From assembly GCA_964618175.1 (NCBI GenBank), contig CAZTZX010000008.1, positions 1-42,274 of the forward strand: DNA of 42,274 nucleotides. Reading direction: 5' to 3'. Made by a program: the position numbers and the translations under genes. This DNA is from DTU018 sp964618175 (lineage in GTDB: Bacteria > Bacillota > Syntrophomonadia > Syntrophomonadales > Syntrophomonadaceae). Positions 31,147 to 39,676 of the stretch are shown one piece after another. Below the pieces are notes generated by a model. The model made no database searches. It saw nothing but the letters and a program-made list of their open reading frames with translations, and was not told where the DNA came from. Every line of letters begins with the position of its first letter. Within the stretch, counting starts at the first letter, position 1.

Positions 31147-32754
31147 GTGAAGCCAGTTGATTTTGACAATATGCACTTAAAAAACGAGCTCCTGGATATG
31201 ATACGTGCTAAGGGCTTTTTGGAACCAACTCCGATTCAGGTGCAAACTATTCCTCTGGCCTTGGACGGACATGATGTTATGGGGCAGGCCCGTACCGGTA
31301 CAGGAAAGACGGCCGCTTTCGGAATCCCTATCTTAAACTGCCTAGTCCCCGAAGGGGGAATGCAGGCCTTAGTCATATGTCCCACTCGGGAGCTTTCTGT
31401 ACAGGTACGCAATGAGTTAGCATCTTTAGGCCGCGCTCTGGAAATACTAGTAGTAGCCGTATATGGAGGACAATCCATAGAGGTTCAGTTTCAGGAACTG
31501 GCGAAACAACCGGAAATAGTAGTAGCTACTCCCGGAAGGCTTATGGATCACCTGCGCCGAGGTAGTGTTTGTCTGGAAGATTTGCGCTTCGTAGTATTGG
31601 ATGAAGCTGATGAAATGTTGGATATGGGGTTTTTACCTGATATTGAACTGATTCTGAGTGATTGTCCCCCAGCTAGACAGACATTTTTATTTTCAGCCAC
31701 CCTGCCTGAGGAAATAAGAGAATTGGGCATGAGGTTTATGCAGGATCCGGTAGTAGTGTTAGTTGATGCTGATGCACCTATCGTGCCTATAGTTGAACAG
31801 CGTTGTTACCGGGTGCATCCCGGCCGTAAAATACAAGCGTTATGCCAAATCTTAGAAGCGGAAAAGCCATCGGTAAGCCTGGTCTTTTGTCGCACGAAAA
31901 AGTGCGTAGATGAGTTGGCCTATCGACTGGGACAGAGAGGCTTTAAGGCCGAAGCTTTGCACGGAGATATGTCCCAGAGAGACCGTGATCAGGTTATGAA
32001 CAGGTTCCGACAGGGGAGACTGCGGGTACTGGTGGCAACTGATTTGGCTTCACGCGGTCTGGATATCGACATGGTCAGCCATGTAATCAACTTCGACATC
32101 CCCGATGACCCTGATATATATGTGCACCGCATTGGAAGAACCGGTCGGGCGGGCCGAGATGGTATAGCCATAACCTTGGTGGAACCTGCTCAGACCAGAC
32201 AGTTACGATTGATTGAACGCCACATTGATCGCAGGATTGCCGTGTGTGAGTGTCCTGGTCAGAATCGCCCCAGGGATCAATATGAAGATGAACTGTTTAA
32301 CCGGGTGGTCAAAGCGGGCCTTCAGGTTTCCAATAATTATCGCAATATGGTTCGGCGTATGCTGGATCGGGAAGATGCTGTTACCATATTGGCCGGGTCC
32401 TTAAAGCTGTTGGAAGAAGGATCTGCTGCTCCTACCAGGACCGCCGCTTTAAGCAAGCCGGCGAGTCCTTTAGAGGAGACGACTACTGTTAATGTAGAAA
32501 TTCCTTGGGGGCGAGCCCATGGGATCAAGGCTGAACAACTGGTGCAATGGCTAGTTAACCGGACTCTGCTTACTGAAGAGCAGATCGGTGATATAGAAAT
32601 AGAGAAACAGGCCACCTATCTGGAAATCCCTTTGGAATATGTGGATGAAATATACCAGGTCTGCAATCATTTAGAATATCTAAAACCAACGCCTAAAAGG
32701 AGGCCCAATCCCTTTGCCAGGTGGAGTAAAGCGCACAGTACGACGGGAAGATGA
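31147..32754 (+). CDS. DEAD-box RNA helicase with DbpA-type RNA-binding domain
   Basis: 535 aa from the GTG at 31147, with AAGGAGGA 6 nt upstream. Helicase motifs in order: Q motif (GFLEPTPIQ, 23-31), ARTGTGKT (48-55), PTREL (79-83), TPGR (128-131), DEAD (152-155), SAT (183-185), and HRIGRTGRAGR near 330. After the core comes a linker and a DbpA RNA-binding-like domain (VEIPWGRAHGIKAEQLVQWLVN.., about 445-515) with a basic tail. It resembles DeaD/CshA/DbpA helicases acting in ribosome assembly or RNA decay. It is monocistronic, with a terminator overlapping its stop codon. Confidence 0.94.
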   Translation: MKPVDFDNMHLKNELLDMIRAKGFLEPTPIQVQTIPLALDGHDVMGQARTGTGKTAAFGIPILNCLVPEGGMQALVICPTRELSVQVRNELASLGRALEILVVAVYGGQSIEVQFQELAKQPEIVVATPGRLMDHLRRGSVCLEDLRFVVLDEADEMLDMGFLPDIELILSDCPPARQTFLFSATLPEEIRELGMRFMQDPVVVLVDADAPIVPIVEQRCYRVHPGRKIQALCQILEAEKPSVSLVFCRTKKCVDELAYRLGQRGFKAEALHGDMSQRDRDQVMNRFRQGRLRVLVATDLASRGLDIDMVSHVINFDIPDDPDIYVHRIGRTGRAGRDGIAITLVEPAQTRQLRLIERHIDRRIAVCECPGQNRPRDQYEDELFNRVVKAGLQVSNNYRNMVRRMLDREDAVTILAGSLKLLEEGSAAPTRTAALSKPASPLEETTTVNVEIPWGRAHGIKAEQLVQWLVNRTLLTEEQIGDIEIEKQATYLEIPLEYVDEIYQVCNHLEYLKPTPKRRPNPFARWSKAHSTTGR

Positions 32755-32770
32755 AGTTCTTCCCGTTTTT
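32743..32770 (+). terminator. Terminator overlapping the helicase stop codon
   Basis: ACGGGAAGA (32743-32751) and TCTTCCCGT (32758-32766) form a 9-bp stem; the loop contains the TGA stop (32752-32754). Five T residues end at 32770. Confidence 0.92.
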
Positions 32771-32850
32771 AGTATCAAGTGCAGCACAAATAGAGGCTTT
32801 TGTCGTTGAATTATGGGATGGAAAAAATGAGCTGTGGAGGCATCGCGGCC

Positions 32851-33510
32851 ATGGAAACCGCCTTATTAGTATTTGAAGATTTATCCCGACAGATCGATGA
32901 AGATGGGCGCAGGATAGTAGTGAGTGGCCAAGTAGAGGCTGGCCAGGTTCTGTTTGTTAAAGGTTCTTCCGGATCAGGAAAATCAACTTTATTAAGGGTG
33001 CTAGGCCGTATTTTGAGTGCTCAGCATGGAGAAGTATGGCTAGAGGGGCGATCCTGGATGGATATAGCTGCTCCGCAATGGCGCCTGTTGGTACAGTACC
33101 TGCCTCAAAACCCCATTGTTTTTGATGGAACCGTGCAGGAAAACCTTCTCATGCCCTTTCAGTTCAAATTGATGAGCCAGAAGGAAAGTCCTCCTCTCGG
33201 CCAAATTGAAGGTTATTTTAAGACACTGCAACTTCCGAACGGCATTCTGACTCAGTCGGCTAAAACATTATCCGGCGGAGAAGCCGCCCGTATCGCCTTG
33301 ATCCGGGCTTTGCTATTGGAACCCCAGGTATTGCTTCTGGATGAGCCTACTGCCTATTTGGATGAAGATAACCGCAGCCATTTACTCGCCTTGCTTAAGG
33401 ACTGGATGGCTGAAAAACCAAGAGCCATAGTCATGGTCTCTCATAATGAACAGGATATACTTGCTTTTTCGCAGCGCCACAGTCTGCCTATCGAACCGGT
33501 TAGTAGGTGA
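32851..33510 (+). CDS. fetA: ABC transporter ATPase, FetA/YbbL-like
   Basis: 219 aa from the ATG at 32851, with GGAGG about 10 nt upstream; earlier in-frame starts (TTG 32800, ATG 32827) are weaker. Walker A is GSSGSGKST (38-46), the signature is LSGGEAARIAL, and Walker B is VLLLDEPTAYLDE, with the switch His in VSHNE. The short length and the adjacent FetB-type permease match the FetAB pair, a putative iron exporter linked to oxidative stress resistance in E. coli. Metal export here is by family analogy only. Confidence 0.86.
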   Translation: METALLVFEDLSRQIDEDGRRIVVSGQVEAGQVLFVKGSSGSGKSTLLRVLGRILSAQHGEVWLEGRSWMDIAAPQWRLLVQYLPQNPIVFDGTVQENLLMPFQFKLMSQKESPPLGQIEGYFKTLQLPNGILTQSAKTLSGGEAARIALIRALLLEPQVLLLDEPTAYLDEDNRSHLLALLKDWMAEKPRAIVMVSHNEQDILAFSQRHSLPIEPVSR

Positions 33511-33514
33511 TAGC

Positions 33515-34306
33515 ATGGATGGTTACATACCGATCTCCAATACCCAACTGCTGCTTACCGTAACCCTGGTATTCATTACCGGGATGATATCGGCATTATT
33601 GAAGCTGGGGCTCCTAAAATCGCTCTTATGGGGGACGGTTCGGGCTTTTGTACAGCTGACCTTGATAGGTTATGTATTGAATTATGTGTTTCAATGGAAT
33701 ACCTTGTGGATCATCATACCTATTCTATTGTTGATGAGTTTCATTGCTAGCCGGGAAGCTACTCGCCGTATTACTCGCATCCCTTATAATCCTAACGTAA
33801 GCACTTTTTTATCGCTGACCACCAGCACATTTGTGGTCGGGATCATCGTGGTGGTGCTAATTATTGGACCTCTGCCCTGGTATTCTGCGCAGGTGATGAT
33901 ACCCATATTTGGCATGCTTTTGGGCAATTCCATGAATGCTATTGCTCTATGTCTGGATCGCATGTACAGTGAAATTCATGGACATATAGCTGAAGTGGAA
34001 CAGATGTTGTCTTTAGGGGCTACTCCGTGGGAAGCGGTTATCCCCTACATAAGAAAGGCAGTAAGTGCGGGTATGACTCCTACCATAAACTCCCTGATGG
34101 TGGTGGGCCTGGTAAGTCTGCCCGGTATGATGACCGGGCAGATACTGGCTGGCATGAATCCGCAGTCGGCGGTGCGTTATCAATTTGTGGTTTTGGTCAT
34201 GATAGCCTCTTGTGTGGCCATCGGTTGTTTGATGATCGTACTGCTGTCTTACCGAAAGATGTTTAATACGGAAGGCAGCTTGGTGGAAGAACTACGCAGC
34301 AATTAG
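33515..34306 (+). CDS. fetB: FetB/YbbM-family (UPF0014) permease
   Basis: A 264-aa polytopic protein with about seven helices. Conserved family stretches are RAFVQLTLIGYVL, MSFIASREATRR, PIFGMLLGNSMNAIAL, LSLGATPWEA and LPGMMTGQILAG. The ATG is four bases after the fetA stop, with TAGGTGAT upstream, so the two genes are co-translated. It forms the membrane part of the FetAB exporter. It is convergent with the chemoreceptor gene; the stops are only 3 bp apart, leaving no room for a separate terminator. Confidence 0.92.
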   Translation: MDGYIPISNTQLLLTVTLVFITGMISALLKLGLLKSLLWGTVRAFVQLTLIGYVLNYVFQWNTLWIIIPILLLMSFIASREATRRITRIPYNPNVSTFLSLTTSTFVVGIIVVVLIIGPLPWYSAQVMIPIFGMLLGNSMNAIALCLDRMYSEIHGHIAEVEQMLSLGATPWEAVIPYIRKAVSAGMTPTINSLMVVGLVSLPGMMTGQILAGMNPQSAVRYQFVVLVMIASCVAIGCLMIVLLSYRKMFNTEGSLVEELRSN

Positions 34307-34309
34307 AGA

Positions 34310-35821
34310 CTATTCTGCCGGGGTCATTTCTAACGCTTGGTGACTAAGAGCCGCTGCCAACTTTTGTAGATCCTGGATATCTTTGACCATATTGTTCATT
34401 GCCTCAGCTTGTTCAGTGGCAATAGCCGATATTTCCTGACTGGTAGCAGCCAGCTGTTGTGAACCGGAAGAAATATACTGCACCGAACCATCCACTTGTT
34501 CGCCGGAAGCGATCATCTCTTCAATTACGGCGGAAATCTCATGAACCGATCCTTCAATAACGGTAGATTGCTGTTCAATATCATTGAACAATCCTGCACT
34601 TTGTTCCACTGCTTCCGCCTGTTCTTGGAAGGCTTGGTTTAGCTCGCGGATCTTGGTGACGGTTTGATTGGTGTTATCCAGCACATCGGAGATTATTTTA
34701 TCTATCAGTCCAGCTGCTTCGGCAGCCTGATCAGCCAATTTACGCACTTCTTCAGCTACTACTGCAAATCCACGTCCGGCCTCACCGGCCCGAGCGGCTT
34801 CAATAGCTGCATTAAGGGCCAGCAGACCAGTTTGGTCTGCAATCTGAGTGATGGTAGAGACGATTTTACTGATTTCCAAAGATTGATCACTCAAATGTTC
34901 AACCACTTTAGTGGTGGCCTGATTAGTCTGCGATGTTTTATGTACAGTGGCGGTCTGCATGTCCATAGAGTTGCGCCCCGCGCGGACTATTTCCGCGAAG
35001 CGAGCAGACATTTCACTCATAGTAGTAATATTATGGCCAATGCTGTTTAAGGCTCCCATCATTTCACCTACTGTTTTGGATGTGCTGTCGGTGGCAGTAG
35101 CCTGGGTGGTAGCCGTAGAAGCTATCTCTTCTATGCTGCTGTCGATTTGCCTAAATGATTCCCGGTTGTTCTGGGTGATTTGCAGTATACGTGAAGTGGT
35201 ATTGGAAAGGGCGTCGGCATTTTTCTGAACTAAAGCGGCTTCGCTTTGCAACTTAAGACCGACTTCCTGAGCAGCCTTTTCACGGGTGGAGGCTATTTGC
35301 ATCAGATTTTGGGTAGCAACCGATCCCATTCCAGCAGCAATGGCCGCAAATATAAAGCAGAAATAACGAATGACCAGAGCATTTGTCACCGGCTTGAGAA
35401 GGGGCATGTATTGCATTAAGGCAATATCCGCTATGATACACATGGCACAGGTAGCCAGAGTCAAGCGAACATCAAAGTATAGCAGGGAAAGAATTACTAC
35501 TATGTACATCATAGCTATGGCCTCCGTGACCGGGGAGATCACACGACAACTCATAACTATCATTAGTAAAACCAATACCATGACCCATTTTAGCCAGGGC
35601 CGGGTGGGGAAGAAGCGCAGCAACACAGCTGCAATTCCGATTATTACCGCGCAGTATATAAGCCAACCAATTATAATCGTTAAGGTAAAGTTGTCACTGG
35701 CCTTACCAGCCATGTAGGTAGCCGTAGTGCCTAGAGCGATCAGAATAACGACCCCGATGATAGTTTTGAGGGCACGGTAGTGGTTTTCTACTGCATTACG
35801 TTCCATTAAATCATTGCTCAT
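34310..35821 (-). CDS. Methyl-accepting chemotaxis protein with integral-membrane sensor
   Basis: A 503-aa chemoreceptor. The N-terminal 190 residues contain about six closely spaced helices with no sizeable periplasmic domain, so sensing must occur in or at the membrane. There is no clear HAMP domain. A cytoplasmic coiled coil follows, with the highly conserved tip QIADQTGLLALNAAIEAARA then GEAGRGFAVVAEEVRKLA, which binds CheA/CheW. The ligand is unknown. GAGGG precedes the ATG. No che genes lie nearby. It indicates a motile organism. Confidence 0.92.
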   Translation of the reverse strand: MSNDLMERNAVENHYRALKTIIGVVILIALGTTATYMAGKASDNFTLTIIIGWLIYCAVIIGIAAVLLRFFPTRPWLKWVMVLVLLMIVMSCRVISPVTEAIAMMYIVVILSLLYFDVRLTLATCAMCIIADIALMQYMPLLKPVTNALVIRYFCFIFAAIAAGMGSVATQNLMQIASTREKAAQEVGLKLQSEAALVQKNADALSNTTSRILQITQNNRESFRQIDSSIEEIASTATTQATATDSTSKTVGEMMGALNSIGHNITTMSEMSARFAEIVRAGRNSMDMQTATVHKTSQTNQATTKVVEHLSDQSLEISKIVSTITQIADQTGLLALNAAIEAARAGEAGRGFAVVAEEVRKLADQAAEAAGLIDKIISDVLDNTNQTVTKIRELNQAFQEQAEAVEQSAGLFNDIEQQSTVIEGSVHEISAVIEEMIASGEQVDGSVQYISSGSQQLAATSQEISAIATEQAEAMNNMVKDIQDLQKLAAALSHQALEMTPAE

Positions 35822-35924
35822 AAAATAATTCCCTCTTGTTCTATCTACTTTAATATAAATTTATCATATCATGGGGGAAAATGGTTTGCACCCGATTAGT
35901 ATGAATCAGAATATTACGACACGG

Positions 35925-35947
35925 AAAAGGAGCCTTGCGGCTCCTTT
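35925..35947 (-). terminator. Terminator of the spore coat genes
   Basis: AAAGGAGCC (35926-35934) and GGCTCCTTT (35939-35947) pair over TTGC, with TTTTCC following on the minus strand, 11 bases past the coat gene stop. Confidence 0.85.
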
Positions 35948-35958
35948 GTGATAATTTG

Positions 35959-36216
35959 TTAGGATTGTAAATTTGATTTGACCTGTTGAATGTCTTGTTG
36001 GCTGGCCACTTGAGCCGGTTTATAAAACTGCTTCTGTTCGGCCATCTGGCTTAGCTGGAATTGGAACTGTTCATCAGAGTTACGGATCTGCTGTAAAGTC
36101 TGGCGAAGTTGCTGATTGGAAGTTTCGGAAATTGCCATGGCATAGTTAGTAAGACTGCTGTTTACCATAGAGAGAATGTCATTGACCATTTCTTTATCCT
36201 GCATATGCTGATTCAT
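35959..36216 (-). CDS. Spore coat protein, CotF-like
   Basis: 85 aa, Gln/Asn/Met-rich and all-helical: a DKEMVNDILSMVNSSLTNYAMAISE helix pair followed by LRQTLQQIRNSDEQFQFQL and a Tyr-Lys-Pro-Ala tail. This is the pattern of CotF-family coat proteins (usually YxxA/Y-P-A near the C-terminus). AAAGGAGATGG lies before the ATG, and the next upstream coat gene ends 13 bp away. The implied role is structural assembly of the spore coat in the mother cell. Confidence 0.8.
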   Translation of the reverse strand: MNQHMQDKEMVNDILSMVNSSLTNYAMAISETSNQQLRQTLQQIRNSDEQFQFQLSQMAEQKQFYKPAQVASQQDIQQVKSNLQS

Positions 36217-36229
36217 ATATCCATCTCCT

Positions 36230-36412
36230 TTAACTTAAAAACGACAGTAATTTTTGGCGAGTCTGACCGGCCGATTTAGCAGATTGCTGAAACATTTGCT
36301 GGATTTGGGGATCGCTAGATTGCTCGGCATAAAAGTTGAGCTTTTTTTCTCCTGTTTCATGAGAACTGATCAAGTGCCGTAGATTTTGCAGTTCCATTTG
36401 ATTCAGATTCAT
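36230..36412 (-). CDS. Small CotF-like coat-associated protein
   Basis: A 60-aa helical protein (LNQMELQNLRHLISSHETGE.. then PQIQQMFQQSAKSAGQTRQKLL). It resembles the N-terminal half of CotF-type proteins and is encoded 13 bp upstream of the longer coat gene, so the two form an operon. AAGGAG lies before the ATG. It may form a hetero-oligomer with the 85-aa protein, comparable to paired small CotF-like genes in clostridia (inference). Confidence 0.75.
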   Translation of the reverse strand: MNLNQMELQNLRHLISSHETGEKKLNFYAEQSSDPQIQQMFQQSAKSAGQTRQKLLSFLS

Positions 36413-36560
36413 AACTGTACACTCCTTTAGTTAATATTGAACATTAATATATTGCAACAGATCAGGTGCTTCTATACACAAAATCGATCGGTTCTCAGGC
36501 CATAGAAGCCATTTCGTTCAAGCAACGACTAGCGGGCAGCGCTCCTAACTCCCCAAATTC

Positions 36561-36983
36561 TCACACCCGGCGGCGCCGATGGGAATTGGTTGAGGGCAGA
36601 GAGGCTTTCCGTTTTCTAATTGTGGAGGAATCATTACTAGCCACAATGCTTAATTCAGCAGGAACAAAACGATGAGCTGCCACCAGGCTGGCGTTGGCAT
36701 CTTTGCCCCACACGGAAACAAATACCCGCTCAGCCAGATCCAAACTGACTTGAACTTCAAATTGCAGAACATCGGTAATATCAAATATCTCATAGTCAGA
36801 AGACAGAGGAGCAACTTCCCGCACGGCGGTGGCAAGGACATTTTTGGCGCCATTTAATGAGTACAGGGTTATCTCGGCCTGGACAGGTTGGGTATCGTTA
36901 TTATTGAGCACTTTAACAAAGAGATTTACCGAGGGATTAGTCGCGGCGTTTTCCACCGATCCGGTCGTCAATATCAAGGCCAC
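36561..36983 (-). CDS. Conserved beta-sandwich-like hypothetical protein with Arg-rich tail
   Basis: 140 aa from a GTG with AAAGGTGG upstream. Residues 1-112 are strand-rich (NPSVNLFVKVLNN.., VQAEITLYSLNGAK.., YEIFDITDVLQFEVQVSLDL, RVFVSVWGKDANASLVAAHRF). I recognise this as a family of unknown function found in several spore-formers. It has no signal peptide. The last 20 residues are strongly basic (IRKRKASL..SHRRRRV), which suggests nucleic-acid or polyanion binding. It lies upstream of the coat genes on the same strand, so a spore-surface role is possible but unproven. Confidence 0.7.
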   Translation of the reverse strand: MALILTTGSVENAATNPSVNLFVKVLNNNDTQPVQAEITLYSLNGAKNVLATAVREVAPLSSDYEIFDITDVLQFEVQVSLDLAERVFVSVWGKDANASLVAAHRFVPAELSIVASNDSSTIRKRKASLPSTNSHRRRRV

Positions 36984-37292
36984 CTATAGTCCACCTTTCC
37001 GGTAAGATTTACTTTTCTTTATGCAAAGCTGATACACAAGGTGACCAATTATTAGCTGAAATATTAATTGATCTTTAGCAAGTACATCAGGTGTCCCCGC
37101 AGAGGGCGAAAATCAGGCTGATGTTGGCCTAAGCTTCTCTTTAGCCACCCCAACCAAACTGTTATCAAAGCCAGCCTTGGCACACATATTTAGCTCCAGA
37201 ATTGACACCGATTGTTCATCCTGTCCATATACTACTACTGAAAAGCCTATTAACAGGTTGTGCTCGAGGAGTTAAGAGGAGGGGATAGTTGT
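36984..37292. other. 309-bp intergenic region before the SsuA-like gene
   Basis: There is no promoter pair that I trust. On the minus strand 37271-37113 is open for 52 codons and reads protein-like (VYGQDEQSVSILELNMCAKA then GFDNSLVGVAKEKL). It lacks a start with a ribosome binding site, so it is at best a gene fragment. The ribosome binding site of the next gene (GAGGAGGGG) ends the region. Confidence 0.35.
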
Positions 37293-38312
37293 ATGAAGAG
37301 GGTCAGTGTGTGGCTGGCTTTGCTGCTGGTAGGCGGATTGCTGGCCACCTCCCTGGTTGGCTGCGCACAGAAAGAAGAGAGAGATCAGCAGTTGACCAAA
37401 GTGCGTTTTTGTGAAGTGGTACGATCTATTTTCTATGCACCTATGTATGTAGCTATTAATGAAGGGCTTTTTGAGGAAGAGGGTTTGGAAATTGAGCTGA
37501 CTACTGGACAGGGTGCTGACAAGGTAATGACTGCCCTCTTGTCGGGAGGAGCTGACATCGGTCTGGCCGGACCTGAAGCTACTGTGTATGTATATAACCA
37601 GGGCCAGGAAGATTACGTAGTCAACTTCGCCCAGCTGACTAATCGGGATGGCTCCTTCTTGGTAGGTCGTCAGCCCGAGCCGGATTTTAAGTGGGAAAAT
37701 CTGCGTGGAAAAACGGTTATTGGGGGCAGGCCCGGTGGGATGCCGGAAATGGTGCTGGAATACGTGTTAAAGGAACATGGACTCACACCCGGCAAAGACG
37801 TTAACGTTATTACCAATCTGCAGTTTACGGCTACTACCGGTGCTTTCATTGGCGGTACTGGTGACTATGTAGCCAACTTTGAACCTAATGCCAGCCAGCT
37901 GGAGAAAGAAGGCTATGGCTATGTAGTAGCATCCCTAGGAGTTGCTGGCGGTGAAGTCCCCTATACCGTGTTTGGGGCGCGCAAGAGTTATTTGGCTGAG
38001 AATTGGCAAGTGGTACAGCGCTTTACCAACGCTGTTTACCATGGTCAGCTGTGGGTAGACCAACATAGTTCAGAAGAAATAGCTCGTTCTATACAATCTT
38101 TCTTCCCAGATACCGATCTGGACTTGATAACTATGGTGGTAGAACGTTATAAGGAACAGGATACCTGGGCTAAAGACCCTATTATGGAAAGCAAATCATT
38201 GGATAGACTACAGGAAATAATCAAGGAAGCTGGAGAACTGAGCGAACCGGTAGATTCCAATCTGCTTATTACGCATGAGTTCGCCCAGAAGGCTATGACT
38301 GAGGTGCCATAA
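37293..38312 (+). CDS. ABC transporter substrate-binding lipoprotein, SsuA/NMT1-like
   Basis: 339 aa from the ATG at 37293 (GAGGAGGGGAT upstream). A lipoprotein signal ends in LVGC (Cys24). The mature part has the NMT1/THI5/SsuA pattern: FYAPMYVAINEGLFEEEGLEIEL, GGADIGLAGPEA, LRGKTVIGGRPGGMPEMVLEY and VYHGQLWVDQH. It captures a small organic solute (sulfonate, nitrate-like or pyrimidine type; not predictable). A long hairpin separates it from the ATPase gene, and the permease follows, giving a complete importer. Confidence 0.92.
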   Translation: MKRVSVWLALLLVGGLLATSLVGCAQKEERDQQLTKVRFCEVVRSIFYAPMYVAINEGLFEEEGLEIELTTGQGADKVMTALLSGGADIGLAGPEATVYVYNQGQEDYVVNFAQLTNRDGSFLVGRQPEPDFKWENLRGKTVIGGRPGGMPEMVLEYVLKEHGLTPGKDVNVITNLQFTATTGAFIGGTGDYVANFEPNASQLEKEGYGYVVASLGVAGGEVPYTVFGARKSYLAENWQVVQRFTNAVYHGQLWVDQHSSEEIARSIQSFFPDTDLDLITMVVERYKEQDTWAKDPIMESKSLDRLQEIIKEAGELSEPVDSNLLITHEFAQKAMTEVP

Positions 38313-38330
38313 CCTAGAAGCTCAGATTAA

Positions 38331-38373
38331 TTGAAAAGGGCAGCGCTGCTGGAGGCATAGCTGCCGTTTTCAA
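38331..38373 (+). promoter_or_regulatory. Long intercistronic hairpin after the binding-protein gene
   Basis: TTGAAAA-G-GGCAGC (38331-38344) pairs with GCTGCC-G-TTTTCAA (38360-38373), 13 pairs with one G-G mismatch. There is no T-run beyond the stem. Such structures often stabilise the abundant binding-protein mRNA relative to ATPase and permease. Confidence 0.6.
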
Positions 38374-38391
38374 ATCCAGGGAGAATATATT

Positions 38392-38880
38392 ATGAGGAAA
38401 CGCAAAGTATCATTACAGGATATTGCCATGACCTTTCAAACTCCGGACGGAGAAACGGAAGCTATACAGAGCTTTTCCCTGGATGTTTATGAAGGTGAAT
38501 TTGTCAGCATAGTAGGNNNNNNNNNNNNNNNNNNNNNNNNNNNNNNNNNNNNNNNNNNNNNNNNNNNNNNNNNNNNNNNNNNNNNNNNNNNNNNNNNNNN
38601 NNNNNNNNNNNNNNNNCTGACTGTGGTCGATGAGGTGTGGAATATTCTACGTCAGGAAAAAATGACGGCCCTAATAGTAACTCATGATATTGCGGAAGCT
38701 ATCTCCTTATCTGATCGTATTTGTGTCTTATCACGGCGTCCGGGTTTAGTGAAAAATATTTACTCCATCGAACGTACTATTCCTGGCCAGCCCCCTTTGC
38801 AAAACCGAAAAGATGAGCATTTCCGCATTTACTTTGACAAGATCTGGAAGGAGCTGGACATCCATGCCGAAGTCTACTGA
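38392..38880 (+). CDS. ABC transporter ATPase, SsuB/TauB-like, interrupted by a scaffold gap
   Basis: The visible N-terminus (MRKRKVSLQDIAMTF..EGEFVSIVG) stops exactly at the Walker A motif. After 100 N the sequence resumes as LTVVDEVWNILRQE..ALIVTHDIAEAISLSDRICVLSRRPG, the H-loop and C-terminus. Walker A, signature and Walker B are inside the gap. Family members are about 250 aa, so roughly 380 bp, not 100, should be missing; the apparent in-frame length is coincidental. The C-terminus overlaps the permease start by 17 bp. It energises the importer. Confidence 0.85.
   Translation: MRKRKVSLQDIAMTFQTPDGETEAIQSFSLDVYEGEFVSIVXXXXXXXXXXXXXXXXXXXXXXXXXXXXXXXXXXLTVVDEVWNILRQEKMTALIVTHDIAEAISLSDRICVLSRRPGLVKNIYSIERTIPGQPPLQNRKDEHFRIYFDKIWKELDIHAEVY
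38517..38616. other. Assembly gap, 100 N
   Basis: Exactly 100 N, the conventional placeholder for a gap of unknown length, lie inside the ATPase gene. The order and orientation of both sides are supported by the operon logic. Confidence 0.97.
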
Positions 38881-39673
38881 AATATCCTGGCAGCGACGTC
38901 AGTATCTGCGCCAGCAAAAGGCACGGCGGGTAAGCGTATTCAGCACCCAAATAGCGATGCTGTTAATATTCTTCGGGCTGTGGGAAGTAGCAGCTAATCT
39001 GGACTGGATAGATGCTTTCGTAACCAGTCAACCTTCTCGCATGTGGAAGACTGTGCTCAATATGCATAGTACAGGAGAATTGTATATACACGTTTGGACT
39101 ACAGTGTGGGAGACTATTGTGGGGTTTACCACCGGTACCATAGGGGGGTTGGCTATCGCCATAATGCTATGGTGGTCACCATTTTTATCCCGGGTAGCCG
39201 ACCCTTATCTGGTAGTACTGAATGCACTGCCTAAAGTGGCTCTAGGGCCGATACTGATTGTTTGGCTAGGCAACGGTCAGCCGGCCATTATCGTAATGGC
39301 TCTGTTGATATCTATTATTGTTACTATCATCAGCATGCTGCAGGGATTCTTGTCAGTAGATGAAGATAAGATCAGATTGACGCAAGCCTTCGGGGCCGGT
39401 AAAATGACCATCCTGACCAAAGTAATCTTACCAGCCAGCCTGCCGAATATGATCTCCGCTTTGAAGGTAAATGTAGGTCTTTCCTGGGTAGGTGTAATTA
39501 TGGGTGAATTCTTAGTATCGCAGGCCGGACTCGGGCATCTGATTGTTTACGGCGGGCAGGTCTTCCAATTGGATATTGTGATGACCAGCGTATTTATCCT
39601 GGCTCTGTGCGCAGCAGTCATGTATGTAGCCGTAGCCTATGCCGAATCCAAGCTCTTACGCTGGCGCTTGTAA
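38864..39673 (+). CDS. ABC transporter permease, SsuC/TauC-like
   Basis: 270 aa from the ATG at 38864 (AAGGAG 10 nt upstream), overlapping the ATPase end. It has about six helices and the inner-membrane EAA loop (LTQAFGAGKMTILTKVILPASLPN). LNALPKVALGPILIVWLG is typical of the nitrate/sulfonate/taurine permease family. It forms the channel of the importer. Convergent with the LuxR-type gene, stops 3 bp apart. Confidence 0.92.
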   Translation: MPKSTEISWQRRQYLRQQKARRVSVFSTQIAMLLIFFGLWEVAANLDWIDAFVTSQPSRMWKTVLNMHSTGELYIHVWTTVWETIVGFTTGTIGGLAIAIMLWWSPFLSRVADPYLVVLNALPKVALGPILIVWLGNGQPAIIVMALLISIIVTIISMLQGFLSVDEDKIRLTQAFGAGKMTILTKVILPASLPNMISALKVNVGLSWVGVIMGEFLVSQAGLGHLIVYGGQVFQLDIVMTSVFILALCAAVMYVAVAYAESKLLRWRL

Positions 39674-39676
39674 TGA

